From: Bacteroidales bacterium
GTDB taxonomy: Bacteria > Bacteroidota > Bacteroidia > Bacteroidales > F082
DNA length: 64,000 nucleotides
Assembly: GCA_023229245.1 (NCBI GenBank)
Contig: JALNZU010000012.1
Span: 29,565 to 93,564, forward strand
Reading direction: 5' to 3'
Of the stretch, positions 18,826-28,178 are shown in pieces. A program made the translations under genes and the position numbers. Numbering within the stretch: position 1 is the stretch's first letter; each line of letters begins with the position of its first letter. The notes below the pieces were generated by a model. The model saw nothing but the letters and a program-made list of their open reading frames with translations. It did not search any database and was not told the DNA's origin.

Positions 18826-20961
18826 ATGAAAATTTTTCAGACAGATGAGATTCGTAATTTAGCCTTGATTGGTGCAGCAAAATCTGGTAAGACAACCTTA
18901 GCAGAGAACATGCTTTTTGAAGGTAAGATGATCAACCGCAAAGGGTTGGTAGATGATAAGAATACCGTTTCCGATTATCGTCCAATAGAATTGGAGCGTC
19001 AGATTTCCGTTCAAACCAGTCTTTTACACAGTATATTCGAAGGAAAAAAAATAAATATCTTAGACACACCCGGTTTCAGCGACTTTTCGGGTGATATCAG
19101 AGCTGCCGTCAGTGTTGCCGATACTGCCATCTGTTTGATCAATGGCCAGTCAGGGGTTGAAGCTACCACCGAAAACGCCTGGCGTCATGCCGAATTTACC
19201 GGTATCCCGGTGATGTTCTTTGTCAGTCAATTGGATCATCATAATGCAAATTTCGATGAGACTATCCGACAACTGAAAGACTACTTTGGCGAAAAAGTTA
19301 CCCTGCTTCAGTTTCCGTATCAGACAGGAGAAGGGTTTAACAGCGTGATTGACCTGATTTCAATGAAGCTGTTAAAATTTGGAAATAACGGTGGTGCTCC
19401 CGAGATGTCGGACATACCCGAATCGGAGTTAGATAAGGCCGAAGAGCTGCGCTCATTACTCATCGAAAATGCTGCCGAAGGTGATGAAGCACTGATGGAA
19501 AAATATTTTGAAAATGATACGCTCACCAATGATGAAATACGTCAGGGTATCCGACTTGGAATGATCTCAAGAAGCATATTCCCGGTGATGTGTGGAGCTT
19601 CAAAACATGGAATAGGAGTGCATCGTTTGATGGAGTTTGTTGTTGAAACTTGTCCATCACCAGATATGATGCCGGGCAAAAATACAAGCTCCGGAAAAAT
19701 CTTTGGCAGCATGAGTACCGATCCTGTTGGCTTGTTTGTGTTTAAGCTTGCCAACGAACAGCATCTTGGCGAGATAGCACTTATTCGATCATATGGCGGA
19801 GAGATCAGCGAAGGACAAGACTTGATCAATCCACGCAGCGGAAACAGAGAACGAATTTCACAATTATTTGCAGTAAACGGAAAGAATCGTGAGAAAATTG
19901 AAAAGCTAATAGCCGGAGATATCGCGATAACTATCAAACTGAAGGACGTACGTACCAACGACAGCTTGATGGATGCTAAAGCGGCAGATGCTGGATTTGA
20001 GCCAATCATATTCCCCGATCCTGTATTTGAAACAGCAATCAAAGCAGTAAGTTCTACTGATGATGAAAAGTTAGGAAGCATATTACAGGATATGCATAGA
20101 AATGATTCGACTATAGTGGCTGGCTATTCGCGTGAATTGCGTCAGCTAATTCTGAAATGTCAGGGAGAGTATCAGATGAATACTATCAAATGGTATTTAG
20201 ATAATGTGCATAAGCTGCCGGCAGAGTTTTATTCACCGAAGATTCCTTATCGTGAGACGATCACCAAGCGAGCCCGCGCCGATTATCGCCATAGAAAGCA
20301 GTCGGGTGGTTCAGGGCAGTTTGGAGAAGTGCATCTTATGATACAGCCTTATGTAGAGGGTTATAAAGACCCAACCGATTTTCCTGTAAGAGGTAAAGAG
20401 GAACACAAACTTTCATGGGGTGGAGTCTTGATCTTCAATAACTGTATCGTAGGTGGCTCTATTGATGCCCGATTTATGCCGGCTATTCTTAAAGGTATCA
20501 TGGAACGCCTTGAGGAAGGGCCGTTGACCGGTTCGTATGCCCGTGATATAGTCGTATATGTGTATGATGGTAAGATGCATCCGGTCGATTCTAATGAAAT
20601 CTCATTTAAACTGGCCGGACGTAATGCCTTTAGCATTGCATTTAAAAATGCCGGGCCGAAAATTATGGAGCCTATTTATGATGTAGCAGTACGTATGCCC
20701 GAAGATATGATGGGCGCATGTATGACTGACTTGCAAGGGCGCCGTGCGGTGATCATGGGTATGGATGCCGATGGGAAGTATCAGATCATACGTGCCAAAG
20801 TGCCATTGGCCGAGATGGACCGGTACAGCACTTCATTGAGTGCGATCACATCGGGAAGAGGAACATTTACCATGTCGTTTGCCGAATATGCTCAGGTGCC
20901 TGGTGATGTACAAACGAAACTGCTCAAAGAATACGAAGAGCAGCAAAAGGAAGAAGATTAA
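18826..20961 (+). CDS. fusA2: Elongation factor G-like protein (EF-G2 type)
   Basis: A 711-residue five-domain EF-G paralog. The G domain (about 1-290) departs from active EF-G at key motifs: the P-loop reads GAAKSGKT, the switch I ERGIT motif reads ERQIS, DTPGH reads DTPGF (the catalytic His is Phe84) and NKxD reads SQLD (134-137). Domains II-V are recognisable, including QSGGSGQFGEV and the C-terminal SLSAITSGRGTFTMSF. As I recall, the Bacteroides EF-G2 paralog supports translocation without GTP hydrolysis, and this protein looks like that type. A role in slow-growth or starvation translation is inferred. The gene is followed by a strong hairpin terminator. Confidence 0.88.
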   Translation: MKIFQTDEIRNLALIGAAKSGKTTLAENMLFEGKMINRKGLVDDKNTVSDYRPIELERQISVQTSLLHSIFEGKKINILDTPGFSDFSGDIRAAVSVADTAICLINGQSGVEATTENAWRHAEFTGIPVMFFVSQLDHHNANFDETIRQLKDYFGEKVTLLQFPYQTGEGFNSVIDLISMKLLKFGNNGGAPEMSDIPESELDKAEELRSLLIENAAEGDEALMEKYFENDTLTNDEIRQGIRLGMISRSIFPVMCGASKHGIGVHRLMEFVVETCPSPDMMPGKNTSSGKIFGSMSTDPVGLFVFKLANEQHLGEIALIRSYGGEISEGQDLINPRSGNRERISQLFAVNGKNREKIEKLIAGDIAITIKLKDVRTNDSLMDAKAADAGFEPIIFPDPVFETAIKAVSSTDDEKLGSILQDMHRNDSTIVAGYSRELRQLILKCQGEYQMNTIKWYLDNVHKLPAEFYSPKIPYRETITKRARADYRHRKQSGGSGQFGEVHLMIQPYVEGYKDPTDFPVRGKEEHKLSWGGVLIFNNCIVGGSIDARFMPAILKGIMERLEEGPLTGSYARDIVVYVYDGKMHPVDSNEISFKLAGRNAFSIAFKNAGPKIMEPIYDVAVRMPEDMMGACMTDLQGRRAVIMGMDADGKYQIIRAKVPLAEMDRYSTSLSAITSGRGTFTMSFAEYAQVPGDVQTKLLKEYEEQQKEED

Positions 20962-20983
20962 TCGAAAGGCTGATACATGCTAC

Positions 20984-21014
20984 AAAAAAGGCTTTTTTTT
21001 AGAAAGCCTTTTTT
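20984..21014. terminator. Bidirectional terminator between the EF-G-like gene and the response regulator
   Basis: A 12-bp stem, AAAAAAGGCTTT with AAAGCCTTTTTT, a 7-base loop and T-runs on both strands. It sits between the convergent ends of the EF-G-like gene (stop at 20961) and the receiver gene (stop at 21015). Confidence 0.8.
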
Positions 21015-21416
21015 TTATAACTGTAGTTTGTGAATATAATGTGGATTAGTGAGCTTAAACCTGACAAAACGTTCAACCATAGCAGTAAACATATCTAAAT
21101 CAATAGGCTTCAATAAATAATCAAACATCTCGAATCTGTTGGCTATTGGAAGATACTGTGAATGAGCTGTGATGAACACTACTTCGAACTTACGGATAGG
21201 AAAGCCTTCCAACAGATCAAATCCGCCTCCGCGCGGCATATCAATATCTAACAACACTAAATCAGGTTCTGTAGAACGGATTATATCCCAGCCGGTGTCA
21301 ATCATATTGGCTGTCCCAGCTATCGTTAGCTGAGGACAAAACTCATTGATGATTAGTTCGATAGCCGTAATCGCATCAGGCTCATCATCTAATATTACAA
21401 CTTTAAAGGGGTCCAT
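21015..21416 (-). CDS. Receiver-only response regulator
   Basis: A 133-residue CheY-like receiver domain with the acidic pair (LDDEPD), phospho-acceptor Asp57 (LVLLDIDMP), Thr in FITAHSQ and Lys in DYLLKPID. The sequence resembles the receiver of LytT/AlgR regulators, but the protein ends right after the receiver, with no LytTR DNA-binding domain. The stop codon lies against the terminator, so no remnant of such a domain exists downstream. The gene overlaps the end of the LytS-type kinase gene by 22 bases, so the two form a pair. Output must be through protein contacts or another regulator. Confidence 0.85.
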   Translation of the reverse strand: MDPFKVVILDDEPDAITAIELIINEFCPQLTIAGTANMIDTGWDIIRSTEPDLVLLDIDMPRGGGFDLLEGFPIRKFEVVFITAHSQYLPIANRFEMFDYLLKPIDLDMFTAMVERFVRFKLTNPHYIHKLQL

Positions 21417-24403
21417 GTGTCAAATGTTTTATTGAAATATTGTCGGAAAATAATTTTCGAGATAGTACCGCTTGCTTTGCCTGTTTCATCGTATAGGTCT
21501 TCAAATACTAATTCCGATTTTGTATGCGTACTTATACTGATTAATGCCAATCGCTTTTGAATAATAGATAGTCCTAAAGATTCTCTACCCGTCTGGGCTT
21601 TGATTTTTATAGCAGCTTCTCGTCCTATGCCGTTGTCGCTGACCTGACAGATCAGATCGTTTTTCGATTTAATGAAAGATACTTCTATCTTACCATAATT
21701 GGGGCTTTCCATTAATCCGTGCCAGATTGCATTTTCTACTAAAGGCTGAATTAAAAAAACCGGAATATATGTTTCGGCAGGATTGATCTCGGGAGAATAG
21801 TTGAGATGGTAGGTGAAACGGTCTTTAAATCGGGCGGATTCTAAGTCTAAATACACTTCAAGAGAAGCAATTTCTTTTTCGATACTGATCAATTGTTCTT
21901 GCAAGTTATTCAATGTTGTCCGCATCAGGTTTGAGAATTTGGTCAGATACCGGCTTGAGGATACTTTGTCGTTTTCGAGTATATACCGTTGAACGGTGTT
22001 GAGAGCATTGAACAAAAAATGAGGATTCATCTGATTGGTCAGTGCTTCTTGCTGATACAAATGCAGATTAGTAACTAACTGTTTACGCCGTATTCTGCCT
22101 CTGTATAGTAGCAGGCTGATCCCTATGATTATCATCAGGGATATGCTTATGAACAAAGCAATAAACCAGGTTTTTTTCCAGTAAGGCTTTAGTATTCGAA
22201 ACTGAAATTTCTCAGCGGCTGCTGTCCAGCTGCCATCCGGATTGAGTACCTCAACTTCAAATGTATAATTTCCTGATGGCAGATACGGATATTGTACTGT
22301 TGTTTGCTGATTGATTGTCCATTCGTTGCTCAATCCAACTAATCGGTGTTTGTAGGTGTGTGGTCCGGAGAATTTATACGATATGGCAAAATAAGAAAAT
22401 ATTGCTTCATTATTAGAGTGATCCACAACGGGATAAGATGTTATAGGTATTTGTTTCCCGGCTAAGCTAACATTTGTGATACGGATGATGTTTTTTTGAT
22501 TAGACAAGTGAAACGAATCTTTGATGACAATAATTTTCCCTGGTGAGGCAATGAACAGTTTGTTGTCTGCCATCTCCATTGCTGTTATTTCAAGATTCGT
22601 AATTCCCGAGACTGTATAATGCAGTATAGGAAATACTCCCGGAATATCCGACCGGCGTTTTAGGATGTTTAATCCTTTGTTGGTGCCAATGAAGATATGC
22701 TCCTCGGAAGCGACTATTGTACTTATGGAGTTACTTATAAGTCCATCATTAGAAGTGAGATTGAAAATATTTCCGTTAGTTATTCCAAGCAGTCCATTGC
22801 CTCTAGTACCTATCCATAAGGTATCTCCAATTTGTTTCAAGGCTGTGATCCGCTGTTTAAGGCCTGGATACATTTCGCCGTAAAATTCAAATCCTTTGTG
22901 GGTATATTTATATAAACCGTTAGTAGTGCCTATCCATAGATCACCTTCTTTTGAAAATTCCATTGCTTCGATAAACTCATCAAATTCAGCTATGAAGTGA
23001 GGCTCTAAATCAGAGGAGTAAGTAGATGACAAACAGGATAACCCACTGCGGTGACCATTCCAGATATCACCGGTAATAGGGTCTAAGAGCATTTTTTTGA
23101 TGATAGGCCGCTGGGTGAATGTCTCATGTTGAAATTCCTGTACAATTGGTATCTGATTATCAGATTTTGTACTGATATAAAACAGGCCTGTAGTGGTAGC
23201 AAACCATATCCTGTCTCTACGAAAGTCGTATAACATCTCTTGTATGATCCCTTCTTTAGGGATATGAATACGTCCTGCATACAACTCATTATTCCAAATC
23301 ATTCCGTAAAAGCCGCTACGCGTACAGTACCTTAATTTACCGGATTTATCTGACCTGAGATTGATGATACGTTCGCGTGGCAGGCCTATATGTTGATCGA
23401 ATTGCAAATATGTTGGCTCAGGCACATAAAGTAATCCGTTGTCAAGCAATGTAAACCAATATCCTCCTTCATGATCTTCTAAAAAACTTGTTACGGCTTT
23501 ATCCTGAAAACAATGCTCTATCACCTGCAATGATTCGTTGTACATAAACACTCCATCTGAAAAAGTACACACCACAATATTTTCCTGGCTGTTAATATCA
23601 AATCCTACTATGTTTGAAGGAAGTCGGACAGTCTGGATAATAGCCCCGTTATTGATTTTTAACATATATTGTTGAGTGCTTATATATAGTATGCCGGACG
23701 GAGTTCTTTTTATATCTGATAAAATAAGACCATTTGCAGATTCCAATGGAGGATTGAATGGTATAATCTGTTTCATCTCGCCTTCTATCAGCTGGATTTG
23801 ATTCAGTGGTCTCCATAAGTCGCGACTGATGATCATACGCTGTTTGTCGATGATGAGCACGTTTAACGATTGATGCCAACCGGTAGTATCAATTGCTGTG
23901 ATGTTGCCATTTGTGTCGGCTACGAATATTCCAAATTCTTTACACTCGAAATAAAGTCGTCCGACCGTATCTATCTCAAAGCTGTTTTGCCGAAAGCTGA
24001 ATTTCTTTTCATCAGTTAAAAAAGCCTGGATCTGATCATTAAACTTATAGCTTACTGGTTTTCCATTATCTAAAAAACCGAATTGCCCTGTGAATGTGCT
24101 GAACCAGATTCTACCATGTGGATCGGTACTGAAAGAAAACACAGAATTTTCGGGCAAGCCTTCTTGTAGCCCAAACGAATGAAACCGGTATCCATCAAAG
24201 CGCACCAAGCCATGATCGGATGCAAACCAGATATAGCCTTCCTGATCTTGTATGGCATGATATATCTCGGAGCTGGGTAGTCCGTGTCGGCTATCATACA
24301 ATCTGTGTACCGGTTCCTGTGAATGTACATCTGTAAACGCAAACGCATGTACAAGTAGTAATACATAAAAGAATTTGTGATGAAAAATGCGTTTGATTGG
24401 CAT
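21395..24403 (-). CDS. Two-component propeller sensor histidine kinase (LytS type)
   Basis: About 1002 residues from the ATG at 24403; a TTG 7 codons upstream is less likely. Layout: signal peptide (to about residue 30, DVHSQ); periplasmic propeller built from repeats such as IWFASDHGLVRFDG and LWIGTTNGLYKY (about 35-680); a Y_Y_Y-type domain (about 690-750); one membrane helix (about 755-780); the His_kinase domain NQMNPHFLFNALNTVQRYI with the phospho-accepting His near residue 795; and an ATPase domain (LIQPLVENAIWHG; SDNGIGREA). It presumably senses a ligand in the periplasm and phosphorylates the overlapping receiver gene. The antiporter gene ends 17 bases upstream. Confidence 0.92.
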   Translation of the reverse strand: MPIKRIFHHKFFYVLLLVHAFAFTDVHSQEPVHRLYDSRHGLPSSEIYHAIQDQEGYIWFASDHGLVRFDGYRFHSFGLQEGLPENSVFSFSTDPHGRIWFSTFTGQFGFLDNGKPVSYKFNDQIQAFLTDEKKFSFRQNSFEIDTVGRLYFECKEFGIFVADTNGNITAIDTTGWHQSLNVLIIDKQRMIISRDLWRPLNQIQLIEGEMKQIIPFNPPLESANGLILSDIKRTPSGILYISTQQYMLKINNGAIIQTVRLPSNIVGFDINSQENIVVCTFSDGVFMYNESLQVIEHCFQDKAVTSFLEDHEGGYWFTLLDNGLLYVPEPTYLQFDQHIGLPRERIINLRSDKSGKLRYCTRSGFYGMIWNNELYAGRIHIPKEGIIQEMLYDFRRDRIWFATTTGLFYISTKSDNQIPIVQEFQHETFTQRPIIKKMLLDPITGDIWNGHRSGLSCLSSTYSSDLEPHFIAEFDEFIEAMEFSKEGDLWIGTTNGLYKYTHKGFEFYGEMYPGLKQRITALKQIGDTLWIGTRGNGLLGITNGNIFNLTSNDGLISNSISTIVASEEHIFIGTNKGLNILKRRSDIPGVFPILHYTVSGITNLEITAMEMADNKLFIASPGKIIVIKDSFHLSNQKNIIRITNVSLAGKQIPITSYPVVDHSNNEAIFSYFAISYKFSGPHTYKHRLVGLSNEWTINQQTTVQYPYLPSGNYTFEVEVLNPDGSWTAAAEKFQFRILKPYWKKTWFIALFISISLMIIIGISLLLYRGRIRRKQLVTNLHLYQQEALTNQMNPHFLFNALNTVQRYILENDKVSSSRYLTKFSNLMRTTLNNLQEQLISIEKEIASLEVYLDLESARFKDRFTYHLNYSPEINPAETYIPVFLIQPLVENAIWHGLMESPNYGKIEVSFIKSKNDLICQVSDNGIGREAAIKIKAQTGRESLGLSIIQKRLALISISTHTKSELVFEDLYDETGKASGTISKIIFRQYFNKTFDTWTPLKL

Positions 24404-24420
24404 AAGACAGTGTGTTGCAT

Positions 24421-25938
24421 TCAAACGATTTTGGGAGAGAATGTGAAAGTTTCCTCTCCTTTCATATATCGGTAGGTCTCTTCTAAAGCCTGTTCGTCAT
24501 CAGTGATCACTAAAATTTTATCGCCTACCAATAGTTCGGTATTGCCTCTTGGGATGAAATATAAATCTTCGCGTTTTACCATGGCGATAAGTGTCTTTTC
24601 AGGAATATTGAGGTCCATCAAACGTGAACCATTGGCTAAGTATTCTTTTTTGATCTCTATCTCACACATAAACGACTTGATCTCTTCAGCTATTTCTACG
24701 TCAAAATTCTTTAGCTGACGTTTCTTTGGAGCCGGCTCCGACAGCTTCAGCCACTTAGCCATATCACCGACTGTAGTACCTTGTACTAACAAGGAGATGA
24801 TAGTGATAAAAAAGACGATGTTGAAAATTATTTTGGCTTGCTCTATTTCTGATATCCAGGGATAAGTTGCAAAGATGATAGGTACAGCACCTCTTAATCC
24901 AACCCAGGACACATAGTTTTTTGCTTTGAAACTCATCCGGCGAAACGGCGCTAAACAAGCCATAACCGTCATCGGACGTGAAACAAATATCATAAAAAGC
25001 CCGATAATGATCCCAACACCAGCAATGGGTAACAGCTCAGATGGATTTACCAATAATCCCAAGGTGAGAAACATAAGTATCTGAACTAACCAGGTCATCC
25101 CATCAAAAAATTTCATGGAGCTGCGTTTGTGTACAAAACGGCTGTTACCAATAAACAAACCCCCGACATATACAGCCAGATAGCCATTCCCACCAATAAA
25201 AGTTGTAAACCCAAACAGGAACAGCATCTGAGTTGTAAGTAAGACAGCATATAAGGCATCGTTATCCAAATTGATCTTGTTTATTATACGTACTGTCAGC
25301 TTCCCTAAGAAATAGCCAGCCAAGCCACCTAATACCAATTGCTTGAAAAACATCCATAATGCTCCCCATGCATTAATTTCAGGCGATTGTATCAATTGGA
25401 TGAGCACAATAGTGAGCATATACGCCATAGGGTCGTTGCTGCCACTCTCAAACTCTAACAAGGGACGTAAGTTTTCCTTGAGAGTCTGATTCTTTGAACG
25501 TAAAATAGAAAAGACAGAAGCTGAATCAGTTGACGACATCACACTGGCCAATAAAAGCGATTCTAACAAACCAAATGAGATGGCCTGAAAAAAATTGTTG
25601 GTGAACCAGTAAATAAATAAGCCCGTTAACAAAGCCGTGAGCATGACCCCTATTGTGGCTAAAATAAGACCTTGAACAGCTATTGGTTTGACTTCATCCA
25701 AACGAGTGTCCATACCCCCTGAAAACAAGATAACATTCAAAGCTACCATGCCAATAGCCTGAGCAATAGCTGGCGAATTGAACTCTATTCCTAAACCATC
25801 ACTACCAAACAAAACCCCTATAAGTAAGAAAAGCAATAAAGTAGGCACTCCAAAACGACTCCCCATCTTGCCGACTACAATACTGACAAACAACAATATA
25901 GATATAAGTAAAAGGTAAAGTTCGATACTTAGCTGCAT
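24421..25938 (-). CDS. nhaP2: Potassium/proton antiporter (CPA1, NhaP2/CvrA type)
   Basis: A 505-residue inner-membrane antiporter. Residues 1-385 hold about 12 hydrophobic segments with the Na_H_exchanger motifs LLIGVLFGSDGLG, NVILFSGGMDT, SSTDSASVFSIL and FESGSNDPMAYMLT (the ND pair), and VGLRGAVPIIFATYP. Residues about 410-495 form a TrkA-C/RCK-C regulatory domain (SRLMDLNIPEKTLIAMVKR; GNTELLVGDKILVITD). It likely exports K+ or other cations in exchange for protons. A TACTTTTG box (minus strand, 26001-26008) could be its -7 element. The gene lies 17 bases before the sensor kinase and may be co-transcribed with it. Confidence 0.9.
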   Translation of the reverse strand: MQLSIELYLLLISILLFVSIVVGKMGSRFGVPTLLLFLLIGVLFGSDGLGIEFNSPAIAQAIGMVALNVILFSGGMDTRLDEVKPIAVQGLILATIGVMLTALLTGLFIYWFTNNFFQAISFGLLESLLLASVMSSTDSASVFSILRSKNQTLKENLRPLLEFESGSNDPMAYMLTIVLIQLIQSPEINAWGALWMFFKQLVLGGLAGYFLGKLTVRIINKINLDNDALYAVLLTTQMLFLFGFTTFIGGNGYLAVYVGGLFIGNSRFVHKRSSMKFFDGMTWLVQILMFLTLGLLVNPSELLPIAGVGIIIGLFMIFVSRPMTVMACLAPFRRMSFKAKNYVSWVGLRGAVPIIFATYPWISEIEQAKIIFNIVFFITIISLLVQGTTVGDMAKWLKLSEPAPKKRQLKNFDVEIAEEIKSFMCEIEIKKEYLANGSRLMDLNIPEKTLIAMVKREDLYFIPRGNTELLVGDKILVITDDEQALEETYRYMKGEETFTFSPKIV

Positions 25939-26175
25939 AATGGATCAGGTAAGAGCATGAATGAAAAATTAATACACTGAATTCAAAATAATTCTATTCC
26001 CAAAAGTAGATTATTTTTTGGAATAAAAGACAGGAATAGTACTGTAGGGGAGCAATAAATGCTATGATAGCAAAAGGAAAGAATTGCCTGACCTATATGT
26101 AATCACCCGTGCATATAACAAACAACATCCTTGAGTGTGTGGCAATACCGGTTGTTGATTTTACGCAATTTGCTG

Positions 26176-27234
26176 CTATGAAATAACTCCGCTGCCTAAG
26201 CAATACGGCTTTGTGGCATGATACAATACGCCAAACTGGCCTGGTGCTATTCCGGCTATAGGTTGATGGCTGTGTATCCTAAGCCCGCCTTTCTCCGATC
26301 GTATCACTCCCTGGTTAAATTCAGGCTGATGTCGAATTTTAAAACGTACCGGCATATCTTCCTCAGGCTTGAATTCCGGATGAAGCCAATTCATATCGGT
26401 AAGCGAAATAGTATCCTTGTATTGTGTGATAGGGTCGTAGCCATTGGAGACGTACAGCAGGTTTTCTTCTACGTTTTTTTCAACCACAAACCAGGGTCCT
26501 CCACTTAATCCAAGACCTTTTCGCTGTCCTATGGTATGAAACCAATATCCCTTATGCGTTCCTAAGATTTTTCCGGTTTCCATCTCTATGATTTTACCTT
26601 GACGTTCGCCTGCATACTGCCTGATAAAGTCGTTATAATTCACTTTCCCCAGAAAGCAAATGCCTTGGCTGTCGGGCCTGTGTGCGCTAGGCAGACGCAT
26701 CTTTTCGGCTAATAAGCGCACCTCAGCTTTTTGCAAGCTCCCAACTGGAAACATCAGCTTGGACAACTGAGCATAGGTGATACGAGCCAAAAAGTAAGTC
26801 TGGTCTTTGACAGGATCGGCGGCGGTACCTAAAAAAAATCCCTGGTCGTTTTCTATCACTTGTGCATAATGTCCGGTTGATATCTTATCAAACTGATATC
26901 CAAAACGCTCTTCAAAAACGCCAAACTTGATCAGCCGATTGCACATCACATCCGGATTGGGGGTGAGCCCTTTTTGGATCGCATCCATCGTATAAGCAAC
27001 AACTGTTTCCCAATACTCTTTATGCAGATCAACTATCACTAAATGACAATCGTACTTATGAGCTATATATGAGGTGATTTCTATATCCTCTTCCGAAGGA
27101 CAATCGATAAAACCCGATTTGTCTTCCATCCCAATCTTGATATAGAAGATAACCGGATCGTATCCCTGCTCCTTCAATAATGGAATGGTCACCGAGCTAT
27201 CCACTCCTCCCGAAACCAAAGCTGCTATCTCCAT
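26176..27234 (-). CDS. mnmA: tRNA-specific 2-thiouridylase MnmA
   Basis: A 352-residue enzyme that puts sulfur at position 2 of the wobble uridine of tRNA-Lys, -Glu and -Gln. It has the PP-loop SGGVDSS (8-14), the catalytic Cys98 in NPDVMCNRLIKFG and Cys193 in SQGICFLGKVNY, which form the persulfide/disulfide pair. The central domain (TIGQRKGLGLSGGPWFV) and the C-terminal barrel are complete. The gene stands alone between 237 noncoding bases and a long AT-rich gap. Confidence 0.95.
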   Translation of the reverse strand: MEIAALVSGGVDSSVTIPLLKEQGYDPVIFYIKIGMEDKSGFIDCPSEEDIEITSYIAHKYDCHLVIVDLHKEYWETVVAYTMDAIQKGLTPNPDVMCNRLIKFGVFEERFGYQFDKISTGHYAQVIENDQGFFLGTAADPVKDQTYFLARITYAQLSKLMFPVGSLQKAEVRLLAEKMRLPSAHRPDSQGICFLGKVNYNDFIRQYAGERQGKIIEMETGKILGTHKGYWFHTIGQRKGLGLSGGPWFVVEKNVEENLLYVSNGYDPITQYKDTISLTDMNWLHPEFKPEEDMPVRFKIRHQPEFNQGVIRSEKGGLRIHSHQPIAGIAPGQFGVLYHATKPYCLGSGVIS

Positions 27235-28178
27235 CGAATCATTTTAAAAAGCAAATGTCGTGTTTTTTTGCACAACAGACGAAAAGTTGTACGACCAAAC
27301 ACTATGGTCAAAGTCAGATGCAATTAGTAAATATATATGATCTGGTGATTTTGAATGAATCAAAAAAGATACGACAGTTTGTCAGAACTACGCACCAGGC
27401 CTATGAATTAAGGAAGGTATTCCATATAAGAACAGCATGTTACAAGATGTTTGACACATAGTATTGTCAGTTGGTTATGACACCTCTCAAGTGAGGTTCA
27501 TGTTTTGTTCGGACTTGCTTCATCGGTTTAAAATTGAGGTTTATCAAAGCCGATGGACTGAATAAATTTGATATGAAGGTATTGCCAATAGATAGTTTGA
27601 TGGTTTGTGGGAGATAATAGTTGAAAAAAACAGGCAAACTTTGTTCAAAACAGTCGTTTTCAATTTAGCTTTGCGCAAGAGCATTGATATATAGGTATTT
27701 CCTGAATGAATTAACGCTTACTTTTTAAACTGATCTTTACTGCAGTTTAGGACCAAAATAGGATACACCAATGGCTACAAAACACTAATTTAGTTTTATT
27801 ATACATAAGGTGTAATTAACAGATTATCAATAAATAAGAAAATGATCTTTTTTGTTGAGTTGATATTTATTCGTGAACTTCAGTTTTTAGCTGAAGTTGG
27901 CGTATATTAGTAAGCTAATTTCATCAAACTTGAACTATGGATAGACAATATTTCTGCATGTAGATTTCTTTCATTCTGAGCAAGTGTATCACGCTTTCAC
28001 AAATAATTCTGTATTTGTAGATAAGGCGGAGCCGTTGATAACTTTATCGGAAAAGATATCAAGATTGTTTCATAAAATTATAAGTGATGTTGTTCACATA
28101 TATCATATTGTTAAAAATTCTATTAGAGCAATAAATTATAATGTATTTAGCCTTATTATTTGATTTAACGGACTGAGT
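27235..28178. other. 944-base noncoding gap (AT-rich, accessory boundary)
   Basis: No convincing gene is present on either strand. The only structure I can point to is one copy of an 85-bp imperfect direct repeat (27703-27787). The gap marks the change from core genes to the accessory S41/IS3 stretch. Confidence 0.5.
27703..27787 (+). repeat. 85-bp imperfect direct repeat, left copy
   Basis: It matches 30766-30850 without gaps, with about 10 differences by eye. The last 24 bases, from GATACACC to the end, are identical. The two copies flank the S41 peptidase gene and the IS3 relic. Origin unknown: they may be remnants of one mobile element end, a MITE-like unit or a duplicated intergenic segment. 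Confidence 0.7.

Noticed and set aside
24404..24424. TTG start for the sensor kinase
   Set aside because: It would add seven residues ahead of a normal signal peptide; the ATG at 24403 gives a standard signal sequence.
27180..27461. 93-residue plus-strand frame
   Set aside because: It runs antisense into the start of mnmA and has no recognisable motif or ribosome site.
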